64,000 nucleotides of DNA from assembly GCF_007833165.1 (NCBI RefSeq), contig NZ_VOBQ01000022.1:62001-126000 (forward strand), in the 5' to 3' direction. Below, piece by piece: positions 37,270 to 45,669 of this stretch. The translations under genes were made by a program, and so were the position numbers. Position 1 is the first letter of the stretch, and each line of letters opens with the position of its first letter. Source of the stretch: Caenimonas sedimenti (GTDB lineage: Bacteria; Pseudomonadota; Gammaproteobacteria; Burkholderiales; Burkholderiaceae_C). Below the pieces are notes generated by a model. The model saw only the letters and a program-made list of their open reading frames with translations. It was not told the origin of the DNA and ran no database searches.

Positions 37270-38475
37270 ATGGAAATGACAGCCGCCGCCGGGCCCCTGG
37301 CGGGCCTGAAGGTGCTGGAACTCGGCCAACTGATCGCCGGGCCCTTCGCGGCCAAGACCCTGGCGGATTTCGGGGCCGACGTCGTCAAGATCGAACCGCC
37401 GCTCCAGGGCGATCCGCTGCGCAACTGGCGGCTGATGAAGGACGGTACATCGGTCTGGTGGCAGGTGCAGTCGCGCAACAAGCGCAGCGTCGCCCTCGAC
37501 CTCAAAGTCGCGGAGGCGCAGGACATCGTGCGGCGGCTGGCCGGGGAGGCCGACGTGCTGATCGAGAATTTCCGTCCTGGCGCCATGGAAGGCTGGGGCC
37601 TGGGCCCCGACACCCTGCTGGCCCGGAACCCGCGCCTGATCATGCTGCGCGTGAGCGGCTATGGGCAGACCGGTCCTTACCGCGACCGCGCCGGCTTCGG
37701 CGTGGTGGGCGAGGCGATGGGCGGGCTGCGCCACCTCACGGCGGAGCCGGGGCGCGTGCCTGTGCGCGTGGGCGTGAGCATCGGCGACACGCTCGCTTCG
37801 CTGCACGGCGTCATCGGCATCCTGCTGGCGCTGCAGCACCGGCATTCGTCCGGCGTAGGCCAGGTGGTGGACGTGGCCCTCTACGAAGCGGTGTTCAACT
37901 GCATGGAAAGCCTCCTGCCCGAATACAGCGCCTTCGGCGCCGTGCGCGGCCCCGGGGGCAGCGCGCTGCCGGGCATCGCGCCCAGCAACGCCTACCTGTG
38001 CCGCGAAGGCGCGTACGCGCTCGTCGCGGGCAACGGCGACAGCATCTTCAAGCGCCTGATGGGCGTCATCGGCCGCCCCGACCTGGCGGCGGACCCCGCC
38101 CTCGCCGACAACGCGGGCCGCGTGAAGCGGGTCGGGGAGATCGACGCAGCCATCGGCGCGTGGACCAGCTCGCGCAGCGTGGACGACGTGCTGGCGGCGC
38201 TCGACGCGGCGGGCGTGCCGGCGGGCCGCATCTATACGGTGGCCGACATCGCCGCCGACCCGCACTACCAGGCACGGGGCATGCTGCAGCAGGTGCGCAT
38301 GAGCGATGGCAGCACGCTCACCGTTCCAGGCATCGTGCCCAAACTGTCGCTCACGCCGGGAGGCCAGCACCGGAACGCTCCCGAGCTCGGGCAGGACACC
38401 GACGCGGTGTTGCGCGAGATCGGCCTGGACGAGGAGCAGGTCGCCGCCTTGCGGGCGCGTGGCATCGTCAGATGA
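37270..38475 (+). CDS. Class III CoA-transferase (CaiB/BaiF family)
   Basis: This 401-aa family III CoA-transferase moves CoA between carboxylic acids through an Asp-anhydride/thioester intermediate. The catalytic Asp is likely in V-S-I-G-D-T-L-A. The N-terminal G-P-L-A-G-L-K-V-L-E-L-G, F-G-A-D-V-V-K-I-E-P and R-N-K-R-S-V-A-L-D motifs are typical. The substrate is unknown. Its stop overlaps the ACP start by 4 bases, so it is probably the first gene of the acyl-activation cassette that runs to the LuxC-like gene. Confidence 0.9.
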   Translation: MEMTAAAGPLAGLKVLELGQLIAGPFAAKTLADFGADVVKIEPPLQGDPLRNWRLMKDGTSVWWQVQSRNKRSVALDLKVAEAQDIVRRLAGEADVLIENFRPGAMEGWGLGPDTLLARNPRLIMLRVSGYGQTGPYRDRAGFGVVGEAMGGLRHLTAEPGRVPVRVGVSIGDTLASLHGVIGILLALQHRHSSGVGQVVDVALYEAVFNCMESLLPEYSAFGAVRGPGGSALPGIAPSNAYLCREGAYALVAGNGDSIFKRLMGVIGRPDLAADPALADNAGRVKRVGEIDAAIGAWTSSRSVDDVLAALDAAGVPAGRIYTVADIAADPHYQARGMLQQVRMSDGSTLTVPGIVPKLSLTPGGQHRNAPELGQDTDAVLREIGLDEEQVAALRARGIVR

Positions 38476-38720
38476 GCCCCACCTATACTTTGCCGATGAA
38501 TGAGAAGTTGCGGCAAGTCTTCGCCACCGCGCTCGCGCTGGAGCCCGCGCAGGTCGGCGATTCGCTGAAGTACGCCGAGTCGCCCGCCTGGGACTCGGTG
38601 GCCCACATGGCGTTGGTGGCGGCGATCGAGGAAGCGTTCGGCATCATGATCGACGCCGAGGACGTGATCGACATGAGCAGCTTCGCCGAAGCGAAGCGGA
38701 TCGTCGCGAAGTACCTCTGA
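38472..38720 (+). CDS. Acyl carrier protein
   Basis: This small acidic four-helix protein is of the ACP/PCP type. The phosphopantetheine serine is in A-W-D-S-V-A-H-M, residue 42 from the ATG at 38472 (or 34 from the ATG at 38496). The upstream ATG overlaps the CoA-transferase stop (ATGA) and is taken here. It is distinct from the housekeeping AcpP (no D-S-L-D-T-V) and is probably dedicated to this cassette. Its partners are likely the adjacent AMP-ligase, reductase and LuxE/LuxC-like proteins. Confidence 0.88.
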   Translation: MSPTYTLPMNEKLRQVFATALALEPAQVGDSLKYAESPAWDSVAHMALVAAIEEAFGIMIDAEDVIDMSSFAEAKRIVAKYL

Positions 38721-38726
38721 GCATCG

Positions 38727-39464
38727 ATGGCCGCGCGCGTCGTCTTCGTCACCGGCGCCTCGCGCGGCATCGGCCGGGCCTGCGCGCTGGCATTCGCCGG
38801 CGCCGGCGAGCAACTGGTGCTGCATGCGCGCAGCGACGCGAACCTCCAGCCCGTGCTGGATGAACTGCAAACGCTGGGCGCCCCTACGCCGCTACTTTGC
38901 GCCTACCCGCTGGAGCAACCGGAGCCGGCTCGCGAGGCCTTCCAGCGCATCTTCAAGCAGTTCGGGCGGCTCGATGTCCTGGTGAACAACGCCGGCGTCA
39001 TGGAGGCGGCTGCCCTCGGGACGCTGACGCATGCGGCGCTCACGCGAACACTGGAGATCAACCTGACCGCGGCCGTGCTGCACCTGCAGGCCGCCGGGCG
39101 GCTGATGGCGCGCAACGGGAGCGGCGCCATCGTGAACATCAGTTCCATCGTCGGCCGCTACGGCTTCGAAGGGCAGGTCGCCTATGCCTCGGCGAAGGCC
39201 GGGTTGATCGGGGCGACGCTGGCGGCGGCGAAGGAGCTGGCGAAGTCCCAGGTCCGCGTGAACGCCGTGGCGCCGGGCTACATCGAATCCGACCTGCATG
39301 CCGGCGAGAGCGAGTCGACGCGCTTGGACGCGCTGGGCCGCATCCGCATGGGCCGGCCGGGGCGGCCCGAGGAGGTGGCGGCACTGGTGCAGTTCCTCGC
39401 GAGCGATGCCGCGGCCTATGTGACCGGGCAGGTGGTCGGGATCGACGGAGGCATGAGCTTGTGA
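38727..39464 (+). CDS. SDR family oxidoreductase, FabG-like
   Basis: This 245-aa short-chain dehydrogenase/reductase has V-T-G-A-S-R-G-I-G-R-A at the cofactor site, N-N-A-G-V, the catalytic S and Y-x-x-x-K (A-Y-A-S-A-K) and a G-Q-V-V-G-I-D-G-G-M C-terminus as in 3-oxoacyl-ACP reductases. It follows the ACP gene by 6 bases and overlaps the AMP-ligase start (GTGA). The likely reaction is reduction of a 3-oxoacyl-ACP. The exact substrate is inference. Confidence 0.9.
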   Translation: MAARVVFVTGASRGIGRACALAFAGAGEQLVLHARSDANLQPVLDELQTLGAPTPLLCAYPLEQPEPAREAFQRIFKQFGRLDVLVNNAGVMEAAALGTLTHAALTRTLEINLTAAVLHLQAAGRLMARNGSGAIVNISSIVGRYGFEGQVAYASAKAGLIGATLAAAKELAKSQVRVNAVAPGYIESDLHAGESESTRLDALGRIRMGRPGRPEEVAALVQFLASDAAAYVTGQVVGIDGGMSL

Positions 39465-40795
39465 GCTTCTGGCAGCTCGCGCATGACGCCCGCACGGTGG
39501 CGGCCATCGACGAGCGCGGAACGGCGGTCAGCTACGGCGAACTGGCGCAACGCGCCGGCGACGTCGCGACGGCGTTGCGGCCGGCCGGCGGGCGGCGGCT
39601 GGGCTTCATCGCGATGCGCAACACGCTGCCGGCGCTTGCCCACTACCTGGGTTGCCTGCGCGCGGGACACGTGCCGCTGCTGCTGGCGCCAGAGCTCCCC
39701 GCGCCGCTGTTGCAGGCGCTGGTCGAACGTTACGACCCCGCGTGGATCTTCGATGCGTCCGGTGGCCTGCGGTGGCGTGACACGGACGGGCCGCCGCTGC
39801 ATGCCGATCTGGCGTTGCTGCTCACGACGTCGGGCACCACCGGCAGCCCGCGCCTCGTGCGGCTCTCGCACAGCGCCCTGCACGCCAACGCGGAATCGAT
39901 CGCGCGTTTCCTGGGGATCGGCGCTGGGGAGCGCGCGGTCACGACACTGCCGCTGCACTACTCCTACGGCCTGTCGGTGCTGCACAGCCACCTGCACGCG
40001 GGCGCGTCCGTGGTGCTCACGGACGCGAGCATCATCCAACGCCCGTTCTGGGAGACGGTGGACGCGCACGGCGTCACGTCCTTGTCGGGCGTGCCCTACC
40101 TCTACCAGTTGCTGCAGCGCACCGGCTTCGAGCAGCGGGCCTTGCCATCGCTGAGGACGCTCACGCAGGCCGGCGGGCCGCTGGGCGAATCGCTGACTCG
40201 CCATTTCCAGTCCTTGGCCGCGGCGCGGAGCTGGCGCTTCTTCGTCATGTATGGCCAGACGGAAGCCACGGCGCGCATCAGCTACGTTCCGCCTGAGCAC
40301 CTGGCGCGCAAGGTGGGCGCCATCGGCATCCCCGTCCCCGGTGGTGCTCTGGCGCTCGACGGGGGTGAGTTGGTCTATCGGGGCCCGAACGTGATGATGG
40401 GCTACGCCGAAACCGCCGCCGACCTGGCCATGGGGGATGTGCTGCGTGGTGTCCTGCGCACCGGCGACCGCGGCCGGATGGATGAAGACGGGTTCTTCTA
40501 CGTCACGGGGCGCTTGGGCCGCTTCGTGAAGCTGGCTGGGCACCGCGTCGGGCTGGACGAGGTCGAAGCCATCCTGGCGCGAGCGCTGGGGGTGGCGGTG
40601 GCGGTGACCGGGCGCGACGACCGGTTGCTGGCCGCGATCGAAGCACCGGACGCCTCCGCCGCGAAGGACGTGCTGGTGCAGCAGCTGCGCCTGCATCCCT
40701 CGATGTTCCAGGTGACCGCGCTGCAGGCCCTGCCGCGCCTGCCCAATGGCAAGCCCGACTACGCGGCGCTGCAGCAGCAAGCGGGGGCCGCATGA
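39461..40795 (+). CDS. AMP-dependent acyl ligase (ANL superfamily)
   Basis: This 444-aa acyl-adenylate-forming enzyme has the P-loop-like L-T-T-S-G-T-T-G-S-P-R motif, the Y-G-Q-T-E-A aromatic/acid motif, R-T-G-D-R-G and a conserved late lysine in L-P-N-G-K. It is shorter than typical acyl-CoA synthetases (500-560 aa). It probably activates a fatty or hydroxy acid and loads it on the neighbouring ACP. The GTG start overlaps the SDR stop, and its stop overlaps the LuxE-like ATG. Confidence 0.9.
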   Translation: MSFWQLAHDARTVAAIDERGTAVSYGELAQRAGDVATALRPAGGRRLGFIAMRNTLPALAHYLGCLRAGHVPLLLAPELPAPLLQALVERYDPAWIFDASGGLRWRDTDGPPLHADLALLLTTSGTTGSPRLVRLSHSALHANAESIARFLGIGAGERAVTTLPLHYSYGLSVLHSHLHAGASVVLTDASIIQRPFWETVDAHGVTSLSGVPYLYQLLQRTGFEQRALPSLRTLTQAGGPLGESLTRHFQSLAAARSWRFFVMYGQTEATARISYVPPEHLARKVGAIGIPVPGGALALDGGELVYRGPNVMMGYAETAADLAMGDVLRGVLRTGDRGRMDEDGFFYVTGRLGRFVKLAGHRVGLDEVEAILARALGVAVAVTGRDDRLLAAIEAPDASAAKDVLVQQLRLHPSMFQVTALQALPRLPNGKPDYAALQQQAGAA

Positions 40796-41871
40796 GTGTG
40801 CCCCTGCCATTCGACCTGGCGCGCATGTACGACGTGCCCGCGGCGGTCAAGCGCGCCGGGATGCTCGCCACGCTGAACGCGCTGGGTGACTGGCATGCGC
40901 AACGCTGCGCGCCTTACCGTGCCGCGCGCGAGACGTTGTTCCCGGCAGGGCCGGCCGGCACGATCGAGGCGTTGCCGTACCTGCCGGTGCGGCTGTTCAA
41001 GTCGCTCGACCTCCTCAGCGTGCCGCGCGAAGCCATCGTCAAGACGCTGGTGTCGAGCGGCACGACCGGTCACACGCCTTCGCGCATCCACCTGGACCGC
41101 GAAACGTCGGTGCGGCAAGGCCGGGTGCTGACGGCCATCATGACCGCGTTCCTCGGGCGCCAGCGCCTGCCGATGGTGGTGGCCGACAGCGCCGCGCTGC
41201 TGCGGGACCGCACCCGCTTCAATGCGCGAGCCGCGGCGCTCCTCGGCTTTTCGGTGCTGGGCCGCGACCACTTCCATGCGCTCGACGAGCTGCTGCTGCT
41301 GGACACCGAGGGCCTGGATGCCTGGCTCGCCGCCCATGCGGACCAGCCCGTGCTGCTCTTCGGCTTCACGGCGCTGGTGTGGCAGCACCTCGTGCAGGCA
41401 TTGCGCCGGCAGGGCCGTGCGTTGCGTTTCCCTGAGGGCAGCTGGCTGCTGCATGGCGGCGGCTGGAAACGCCTGGCCGACCAGCAGGTCAGCCATCAGG
41501 AATTCAAGGCCGCGGTGCGCGAGACGCTGGGCATCACGCGCGTCGCCAACTACTACGGCATGGTCGAACAGACCGGCACCATCTTCATGGAATGCGAGCA
41601 GGGCCACCTGCACAGCCCCGTGTTCGCGGATGTCGTGGTGCGCGATGCCCGCACTTTGCAGCCGCTCGGGGCCGGGCAACCCGGCGTGCTGCAGGTGCTC
41701 AGTGCCCTCCCTCTCAGTTACCCGGGCCATTCGCTGCTGACGGAAGACCTGGGCGTGCTGCACGGCGAGGACGATTGCGCCTGCGGCCGCCTGGGCCGCT
41801 ACTTCTCGGTGCTGGGCCGGATGCCGGAAGCGGAATTGCGCGGCTGCAGCGACACGCGGGTGCTGCCGTGA
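40792..41871 (+). CDS. LuxE-like acyl-protein synthetase
   Basis: This 359-aa LuxE/PaaK-type ANL relative, in luminous bacteria, activates a fatty acid as acyl-AMP and passes it to LuxC. The motifs L-P-V-R-L-F-K near the N-terminus, S-S-G-T-T-G-H-T-P (adenylate loop), and Y-Y-G-M-V-E-Q-T-G are characteristic. Cysteines at 329, 331 and 354 are candidates for acyl transfer, in the same C-terminal zone as the LuxE acyl-cysteine. It overlaps both neighbours by 4 bases. No luxA, luxB or luxD is present. Confidence 0.88.
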   Translation: MSVPLPFDLARMYDVPAAVKRAGMLATLNALGDWHAQRCAPYRAARETLFPAGPAGTIEALPYLPVRLFKSLDLLSVPREAIVKTLVSSGTTGHTPSRIHLDRETSVRQGRVLTAIMTAFLGRQRLPMVVADSAALLRDRTRFNARAAALLGFSVLGRDHFHALDELLLLDTEGLDAWLAAHADQPVLLFGFTALVWQHLVQALRRQGRALRFPEGSWLLHGGGWKRLADQQVSHQEFKAAVRETLGITRVANYYGMVEQTGTIFMECEQGHLHSPVFADVVVRDARTLQPLGAGQPGVLQVLSALPLSYPGHSLLTEDLGVLHGEDDCACGRLGRYFSVLGRMPEAELRGCSDTRVLP

Positions 41872-43115
41872 CCGCGCAGGCCACGCTGCTGCTGGGCGCG
41901 TTGCCAGGCGAGACGCTGGACGCGGCCGTCGGCCGGATGGCGGCGCTGCCGGCCTGGCGGCCCTTCGACGATCGGGCCATGTGCTTCGTCGCTGCGTTTT
42001 CGCGGCGCCTCGCAATGGACACGGCCGCCCGCCCCTACCCCGAATTGCTGGCGCTGGCCCATTGGTTCCGTGGCGCCCGGTTGCGCGAGCTCGCGGCGCG
42101 CCAGCAGGCCGGTGACGCTGCCAGTTTCGCCGTGGGACGCGGCCTGGCGTTCCATCTCGCGCCGGCGAACGTCGACTCGATCTTCATGTACTCCTGGCTG
42201 CTCTCGGCGCTGGCCGGCAACGCCAACATCGTGCGGGTCTCGCAGAAGCCGAGTCCGCAGGTCGACCGGTTCGTCGCCGCGCTGCACGCCACGCTCGCGG
42301 ACCCGGCTGTGGGCCATGCGATGACCGGGCGCCTCCTCCTGCTGACGTATCCCCATGAGGCGGAGGTCACCCGGGCGATCTCGCAGGCCGCGCAGTTGCG
42401 CGTGGTCTGGGGCGGCGATGCCACGGTGGCCGCCATCCGCGCGATCCCCTTGCGTCCCACGGCGGCAGAGCTGGTGTTCCCGGATCGTTTTTCCGCGGCG
42501 GCCTTCGACGCGGCTGCGGTGCTGGCAGCGGACGATGCGGGCCTGGTGAAGCTGGCCGGCGCCTTCTACAACGATGCCTTCTGGTTCGCCCAGCAGGCGT
42601 GCTCGTCGCCGCGCGTGCTGCACTGGGTCGGCAGCGCGGCGGACATCGACGCCGCCAAAGCGCGCTTCTGGTCCGCGCTCGGCGCCGAGCTGACGCGCCG
42701 CGCACCCGACAACACCGCTGCGATGACCATGGCGCGCGTGGTCGCGGCTTTCGACTATGCGGCCCGCGGCGCTGTCACGGTGAATGAGGCCCCCACGGGC
42801 TTTCCGCTGCGGCTGCACTTGCAGCGGCCGCCGGACCGGGAACTGCGGGACCTGCACTGCGGCAACGGGTTGTTCCTGGAGCAATCGCTCGCCTCATTGG
42901 CCACGCTGGCGCCGCAACTGGACGACCGCGACCAGACTCTGGCGGTGTTCGGGTTCGGTCCGGCGGAACTGCAGGCATTCGCCGCGGCGTTGCCGCCGCG
43001 CGCGCTGGACCGCATCGTGCCGGTGGGAAAGGCGCTGGAATTCGACGCCGTGTGGGACGGCGTCGACCTGCTGGCGGCTTTCAGCCGCCGCGTGCGAATC
43101 AGCTCAGCGACTTGA
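41868..43115 (+). CDS. LuxC-like acyl-CoA / acyl-ACP reductase
   Basis: This 415-aa LuxC-family aldehyde-forming reductase belongs to the aldehyde dehydrogenase superfamily. The nucleophilic cysteine is C245 in F-A-Q-Q-A-C-S-S-P-R. Upstream, the A-P-A-N-V-D-S-I-F-M-Y-S-W segment and G-G-D-A-T match LuxC. It is expected to reduce a fatty acyl group handed over by the LuxE-like protein to a fatty aldehyde with NADPH. The GTG start overlaps the LuxE-like stop. The 3' end overlaps the convergent ACBP gene by 17 bases. Confidence 0.88.
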   Translation: MTAQATLLLGALPGETLDAAVGRMAALPAWRPFDDRAMCFVAAFSRRLAMDTAARPYPELLALAHWFRGARLRELAARQQAGDAASFAVGRGLAFHLAPANVDSIFMYSWLLSALAGNANIVRVSQKPSPQVDRFVAALHATLADPAVGHAMTGRLLLLTYPHEAEVTRAISQAAQLRVVWGGDATVAAIRAIPLRPTAAELVFPDRFSAAAFDAAAVLAADDAGLVKLAGAFYNDAFWFAQQACSSPRVLHWVGSAADIDAAKARFWSALGAELTRRAPDNTAAMTMARVVAAFDYAARGAVTVNEAPTGFPLRLHLQRPPDRELRDLHCGNGLFLEQSLASLATLAPQLDDRDQTLAVFGFGPAELQAFAAALPPRALDRIVPVGKALEFDAVWDGVDLLAAFSRRVRISSAT

Positions 43116-43353
43116 TCAGGTCGACGTACTGCTGCATGGCGTCGTTGTTCGACGTCCCCTTCATGCCGTTCCAGGCGTCCCACTTGGCGCGGCCGACCAT
43201 GTCGCCGAAGCCCGGCTTCTTCTCGGTGTTGTCACCCGCGGTGGCCTGCTTGTACAGCGCGTAGATCTTCAGCAGCGTGGCGTTGTCCGGGCGCTCGGTG
43301 AGGCTCTTGGAGCCGGCGACGGCGGCTTCGAATTCGGCTTTGAGGTCGGCCAT
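43099..43353 (-). CDS. Acyl-CoA-binding protein
   Basis: This 84-aa four-helix ACBP binds medium- and long-chain acyl-CoA. The family motif Y-A-L-Y-K-Q-A-T-x-G-D and the K-W-D-A-W signature are both present, along with K-P-G-F. ACBP is sporadic in bacteria, found mainly in some Proteobacteria. Placed between an acyl-CoA reductase and a wax ester synthase, it probably buffers acyl-CoA for them. The gene is convergent with the luxC-like gene, whose stop it overlaps, and divergent from the wax ester synthase. Confidence 0.93.
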   Translation of the reverse strand: MADLKAEFEAAVAGSKSLTERPDNATLLKIYALYKQATAGDNTEKKPGFGDMVGRAKWDAWNGMKGTSNNDAMQQYVDLIKSLS

Positions 43354-43507
43354 GGGAAGGAGGTCTCCTGCGGTTCGTTGGGATGGAACTCTACCCGGCC
43401 AGCTCGACTGCGGGTAACTTCGCGCTATCTTAAGGTCCGGCGCCCCACCAGAATAGGGGCCACCTCCCAAACCCACCAAATCAGACAACACAACGGATGG
43501 AGCAAGC

Positions 43508-45034
43508 ATGGTGACCCGCATCGTCGCGCAGGAAGTGGCCAGCCAGGCCACGCAATCGGCCCGCCGGGCGGCCAAGGCGGTGCGCAAGAACGCCAGCCGC
43601 GCCGCCAGCGGCATGCTGGGGCTCACCGGCGAGCGCATGACCAAGGTGGACACCGCCTGGCTGCGCATGGATTCGCCCAGCAACCTGATGATGATCGTCG
43701 GCGTGTGGACGCTCACGCCGGGCATCAAGTACGCCGACCTGTGCCAGCGGGTCGAGGACCGCCTGCTGAAGTACGGCCGCTTCCGCCAGCGGGTGGTGGA
43801 AGACGCGGCCGGGGCCACCTGGGTCGAGCACAAGGTGAACGTCGCGGAACACATCATCCGCGAGAAGCTGCCGAAGACGAAACCGGGCATGGCGCAGGCG
43901 GCGCTGCAGAAGCGCGTGGGCGAACTCGCCATGGAGCCGCTCGACCACAAGCGCCCCCTGTGGCAGTTTCACCTGGTCGAGGACTACGAAGGCGGCAGCG
44001 CGCTCCTCGTGCGCATCCACCACTGCATCGCCGACGGCATCGCGCTCATCTCCGTCACCATGTCGCTGGTCGATGGCGGCCTGCCGCCGCCGGAGCGCAA
44101 GCGCAAGCAGGCGCCGGCCGGCGCCGAGGATTGGATCGCCGACACGCTGATCAAGCCGCTCACCGATCTCACCGTGCGCGCGCTGGGCGCGGCGGGCGAC
44201 GGCGCCGTCAAGGGGCTGGGCATGCTGCGCGACCCACAGAAAGGCATGTCCGGCTCGCTGGACATGGCACGGCTGGCCTACCAGGTGGTGAGCGACGCGG
44301 CGGCACTGGCGCTGATGCCGGACGACTCCAAGACCAGGCTGAAGGGCAAGCCGGGCGCCGCCAAGCGCGTCGCGTGGTGCGAGCCGCTGCCGCTCGATGA
44401 AGTGAAGGCGGTGGGCAAGGCGCTCAACTGCTCCGTGAACGACGTCCTGCTGTCCTGCGTGGCGGGTGCCATCGGTGAGTACCTGAAGAACAAGGGCGAC
44501 GACGTCGAGGGCCAGGAGATCCGCGCGATGATCCCGGTGAACCTGCGTCCGCTGGACCAGGCCTACAAGCTGGGCAACCGTTTCGGCCTGGTGCCGCTGG
44601 TGCTGCCGATCGGCATGGCGAACCCGATCGAGCGGGTCTACGAAGTGCGGCGGCGCATGAACGCGCTGAAGGGCAGCACGCAGCCGTTGCTGGCCTTCGG
44701 GCTGCTGGCGGTGGCCGGCTTGTTGATCAAGCCCGCGCAGGACGCCATGCTGAACCTGTTCGGCCGCAAGACCACGGCGGTGATGACCAACGTGCCGGGC
44801 CCGCGCGAGAAGCTCAAGCTGCTGGGCTCCACGCTGCAGCAAAGCATGTTTTGGGTCCCACAGTCGGGCGACATCGGCCTGGGCGTGTCGATCCTCAGCT
44901 ACGGGGGCGGCGTGCAGTTCGGCGTGATCACCGACACGCTGCTGTGCCCCGAGCCGCAGGAGATCATCGACGAGTTCGAGCCTGAGTTCGCGAAGCTCTC
45001 GCTCGTCACGCTGATGCTCCCCTGGGGGGAGTAG
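43508..45034 (+). CDS. Wax ester synthase / diacylglycerol acyltransferase (WS/DGAT)
   Basis: This 508-aa bifunctional acyltransferase esterifies fatty alcohols or diacylglycerol with acyl-CoA at the membrane or lipid-body surface. The active-site H-H-x-x-x-D-G is H171-H172-C-I-A-D176-G177. The N-terminal M-T-K-V-D-T-A-W-L motif and the late N-V-P-G-P motif are also typical of the family. A basic N-terminal extension of about 40 residues precedes the domain. It is divergent from ACBP by 154 bases. It forms a pathway with the FAR at 49.2 kb. Confidence 0.95.
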   Translation: MVTRIVAQEVASQATQSARRAAKAVRKNASRAASGMLGLTGERMTKVDTAWLRMDSPSNLMMIVGVWTLTPGIKYADLCQRVEDRLLKYGRFRQRVVEDAAGATWVEHKVNVAEHIIREKLPKTKPGMAQAALQKRVGELAMEPLDHKRPLWQFHLVEDYEGGSALLVRIHHCIADGIALISVTMSLVDGGLPPPERKRKQAPAGAEDWIADTLIKPLTDLTVRALGAAGDGAVKGLGMLRDPQKGMSGSLDMARLAYQVVSDAAALALMPDDSKTRLKGKPGAAKRVAWCEPLPLDEVKAVGKALNCSVNDVLLSCVAGAIGEYLKNKGDDVEGQEIRAMIPVNLRPLDQAYKLGNRFGLVPLVLPIGMANPIERVYEVRRRMNALKGSTQPLLAFGLLAVAGLLIKPAQDAMLNLFGRKTTAVMTNVPGPREKLKLLGSTLQQSMFWVPQSGDIGLGVSILSYGGGVQFGVITDTLLCPEPQEIIDEFEPEFAKLSLVTLMLPWGE

Positions 45035-45113
45035 GCTGGGGTGAGCGGCGCAGCCCGAACCCCAGCGCTCGCGCCTGAATCGCTGGGGTTCGCTTCGCTC
45101 ACCGTCAGCCTAC
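45031..45113. repeat. Nested inverted repeat between convergent genes
   Basis: Three nested pairings are readable: GTAGGCTG (45031-45038) with CAGCCTAC (45106-45113), GTGAGCG (45041-45047) with CGCTCAC (45096-45102), and GAACCCCAGCG (45057-45067) with CGCTGGGGTTC (45081-45091). It begins at the wax ester synthase stop and ends 18 bases before the convergent hemerythrin stop. There is no T-run, so it may be a bidirectional Rho-type or mRNA 3'-end structure rather than a classic intrinsic terminator. Confidence 0.75.
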
Positions 45114-45131
45114 GCTTGGGGAAATAGCGCC

Positions 45132-45599
45132 TCAGGACTCCGCGGAACTCACCGGCGTCTTCAGCAGCCGGAACTTCGCGTATTCCTCTTCGTAGGCTTT
45201 CGCCAGCGAAATCTTCTGCGCCTCGTTCAGCACCTTGCCGGCCAGCTGGAAGATCGCGCTTTCCTCGTCGTCGAGGTGGTGGAACACCTTGTGGTGCAGT
45301 TTCTTGAAATGCGCCAGCCAGCCGGACGAGGCGAAGTCCATCTTGTTCAACTCGTCGACGAGTTCGTCCATCTCATGGTGTTCGGCCATGCCGTGGCGCG
45401 ACTGGCCCATGCTGGAGTCGTGCTCGATCAGGGGCAGGTAGAAGCAGCGCTCCTCCGCCGCGGCATGCGCGGCAAGTTCGTGCTTCAGCTCGGTGTAGAG
45501 GTGATTGCGTTCGGGGCTGTCGCCCTGGGTCTCCAGGATCTGGGCCGCGAGGGCGCGCTGGATTTCGTGGCTGAGGCGCAGGGCTTCGAAGATGTTCAT
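45132..45599 (-). CDS. Hemerythrin-domain protein
   Basis: This 155-aa helical protein of the HHE/hemerythrin-like type binds a non-heme di-iron centre, or is a diverged member. Likely ligands are H11 (S-H-E), H39/H44 region (L-K-H-E-L-A-A-H-A-A-A-E-E-R), H73-E-x-D and the late H-H-K-V-F-H-H-L-D-D-E-E. No signal peptide is seen. It is the last gene of the minus-strand group patatin-TetR-TPR-hemerythrin. An oxygen, NO or iron-sensing role is a family-based guess. Confidence 0.85.
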   Translation of the reverse strand: MNIFEALRLSHEIQRALAAQILETQGDSPERNHLYTELKHELAAHAAAEERCFYLPLIEHDSSMGQSRHGMAEHHEMDELVDELNKMDFASSGWLAHFKKLHHKVFHHLDDEESAIFQLAGKVLNEAQKISLAKAYEEEYAKFRLLKTPVSSAES

Positions 45600-45669
45600 G
45601 GAGCGCGATTCTGGGCGCCGCGCCGCCGGCGGGCTGTAGGCCCCCGGCTCATCCGTGCGTAGTGCCCGG

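Noticed and set aside
37270-43115. Bioluminescence operon
   Set aside because: LuxC- and LuxE-like genes are present, but luxA, luxB and luxD are absent and the neighbours point to lipid or surface acyl chemistry.
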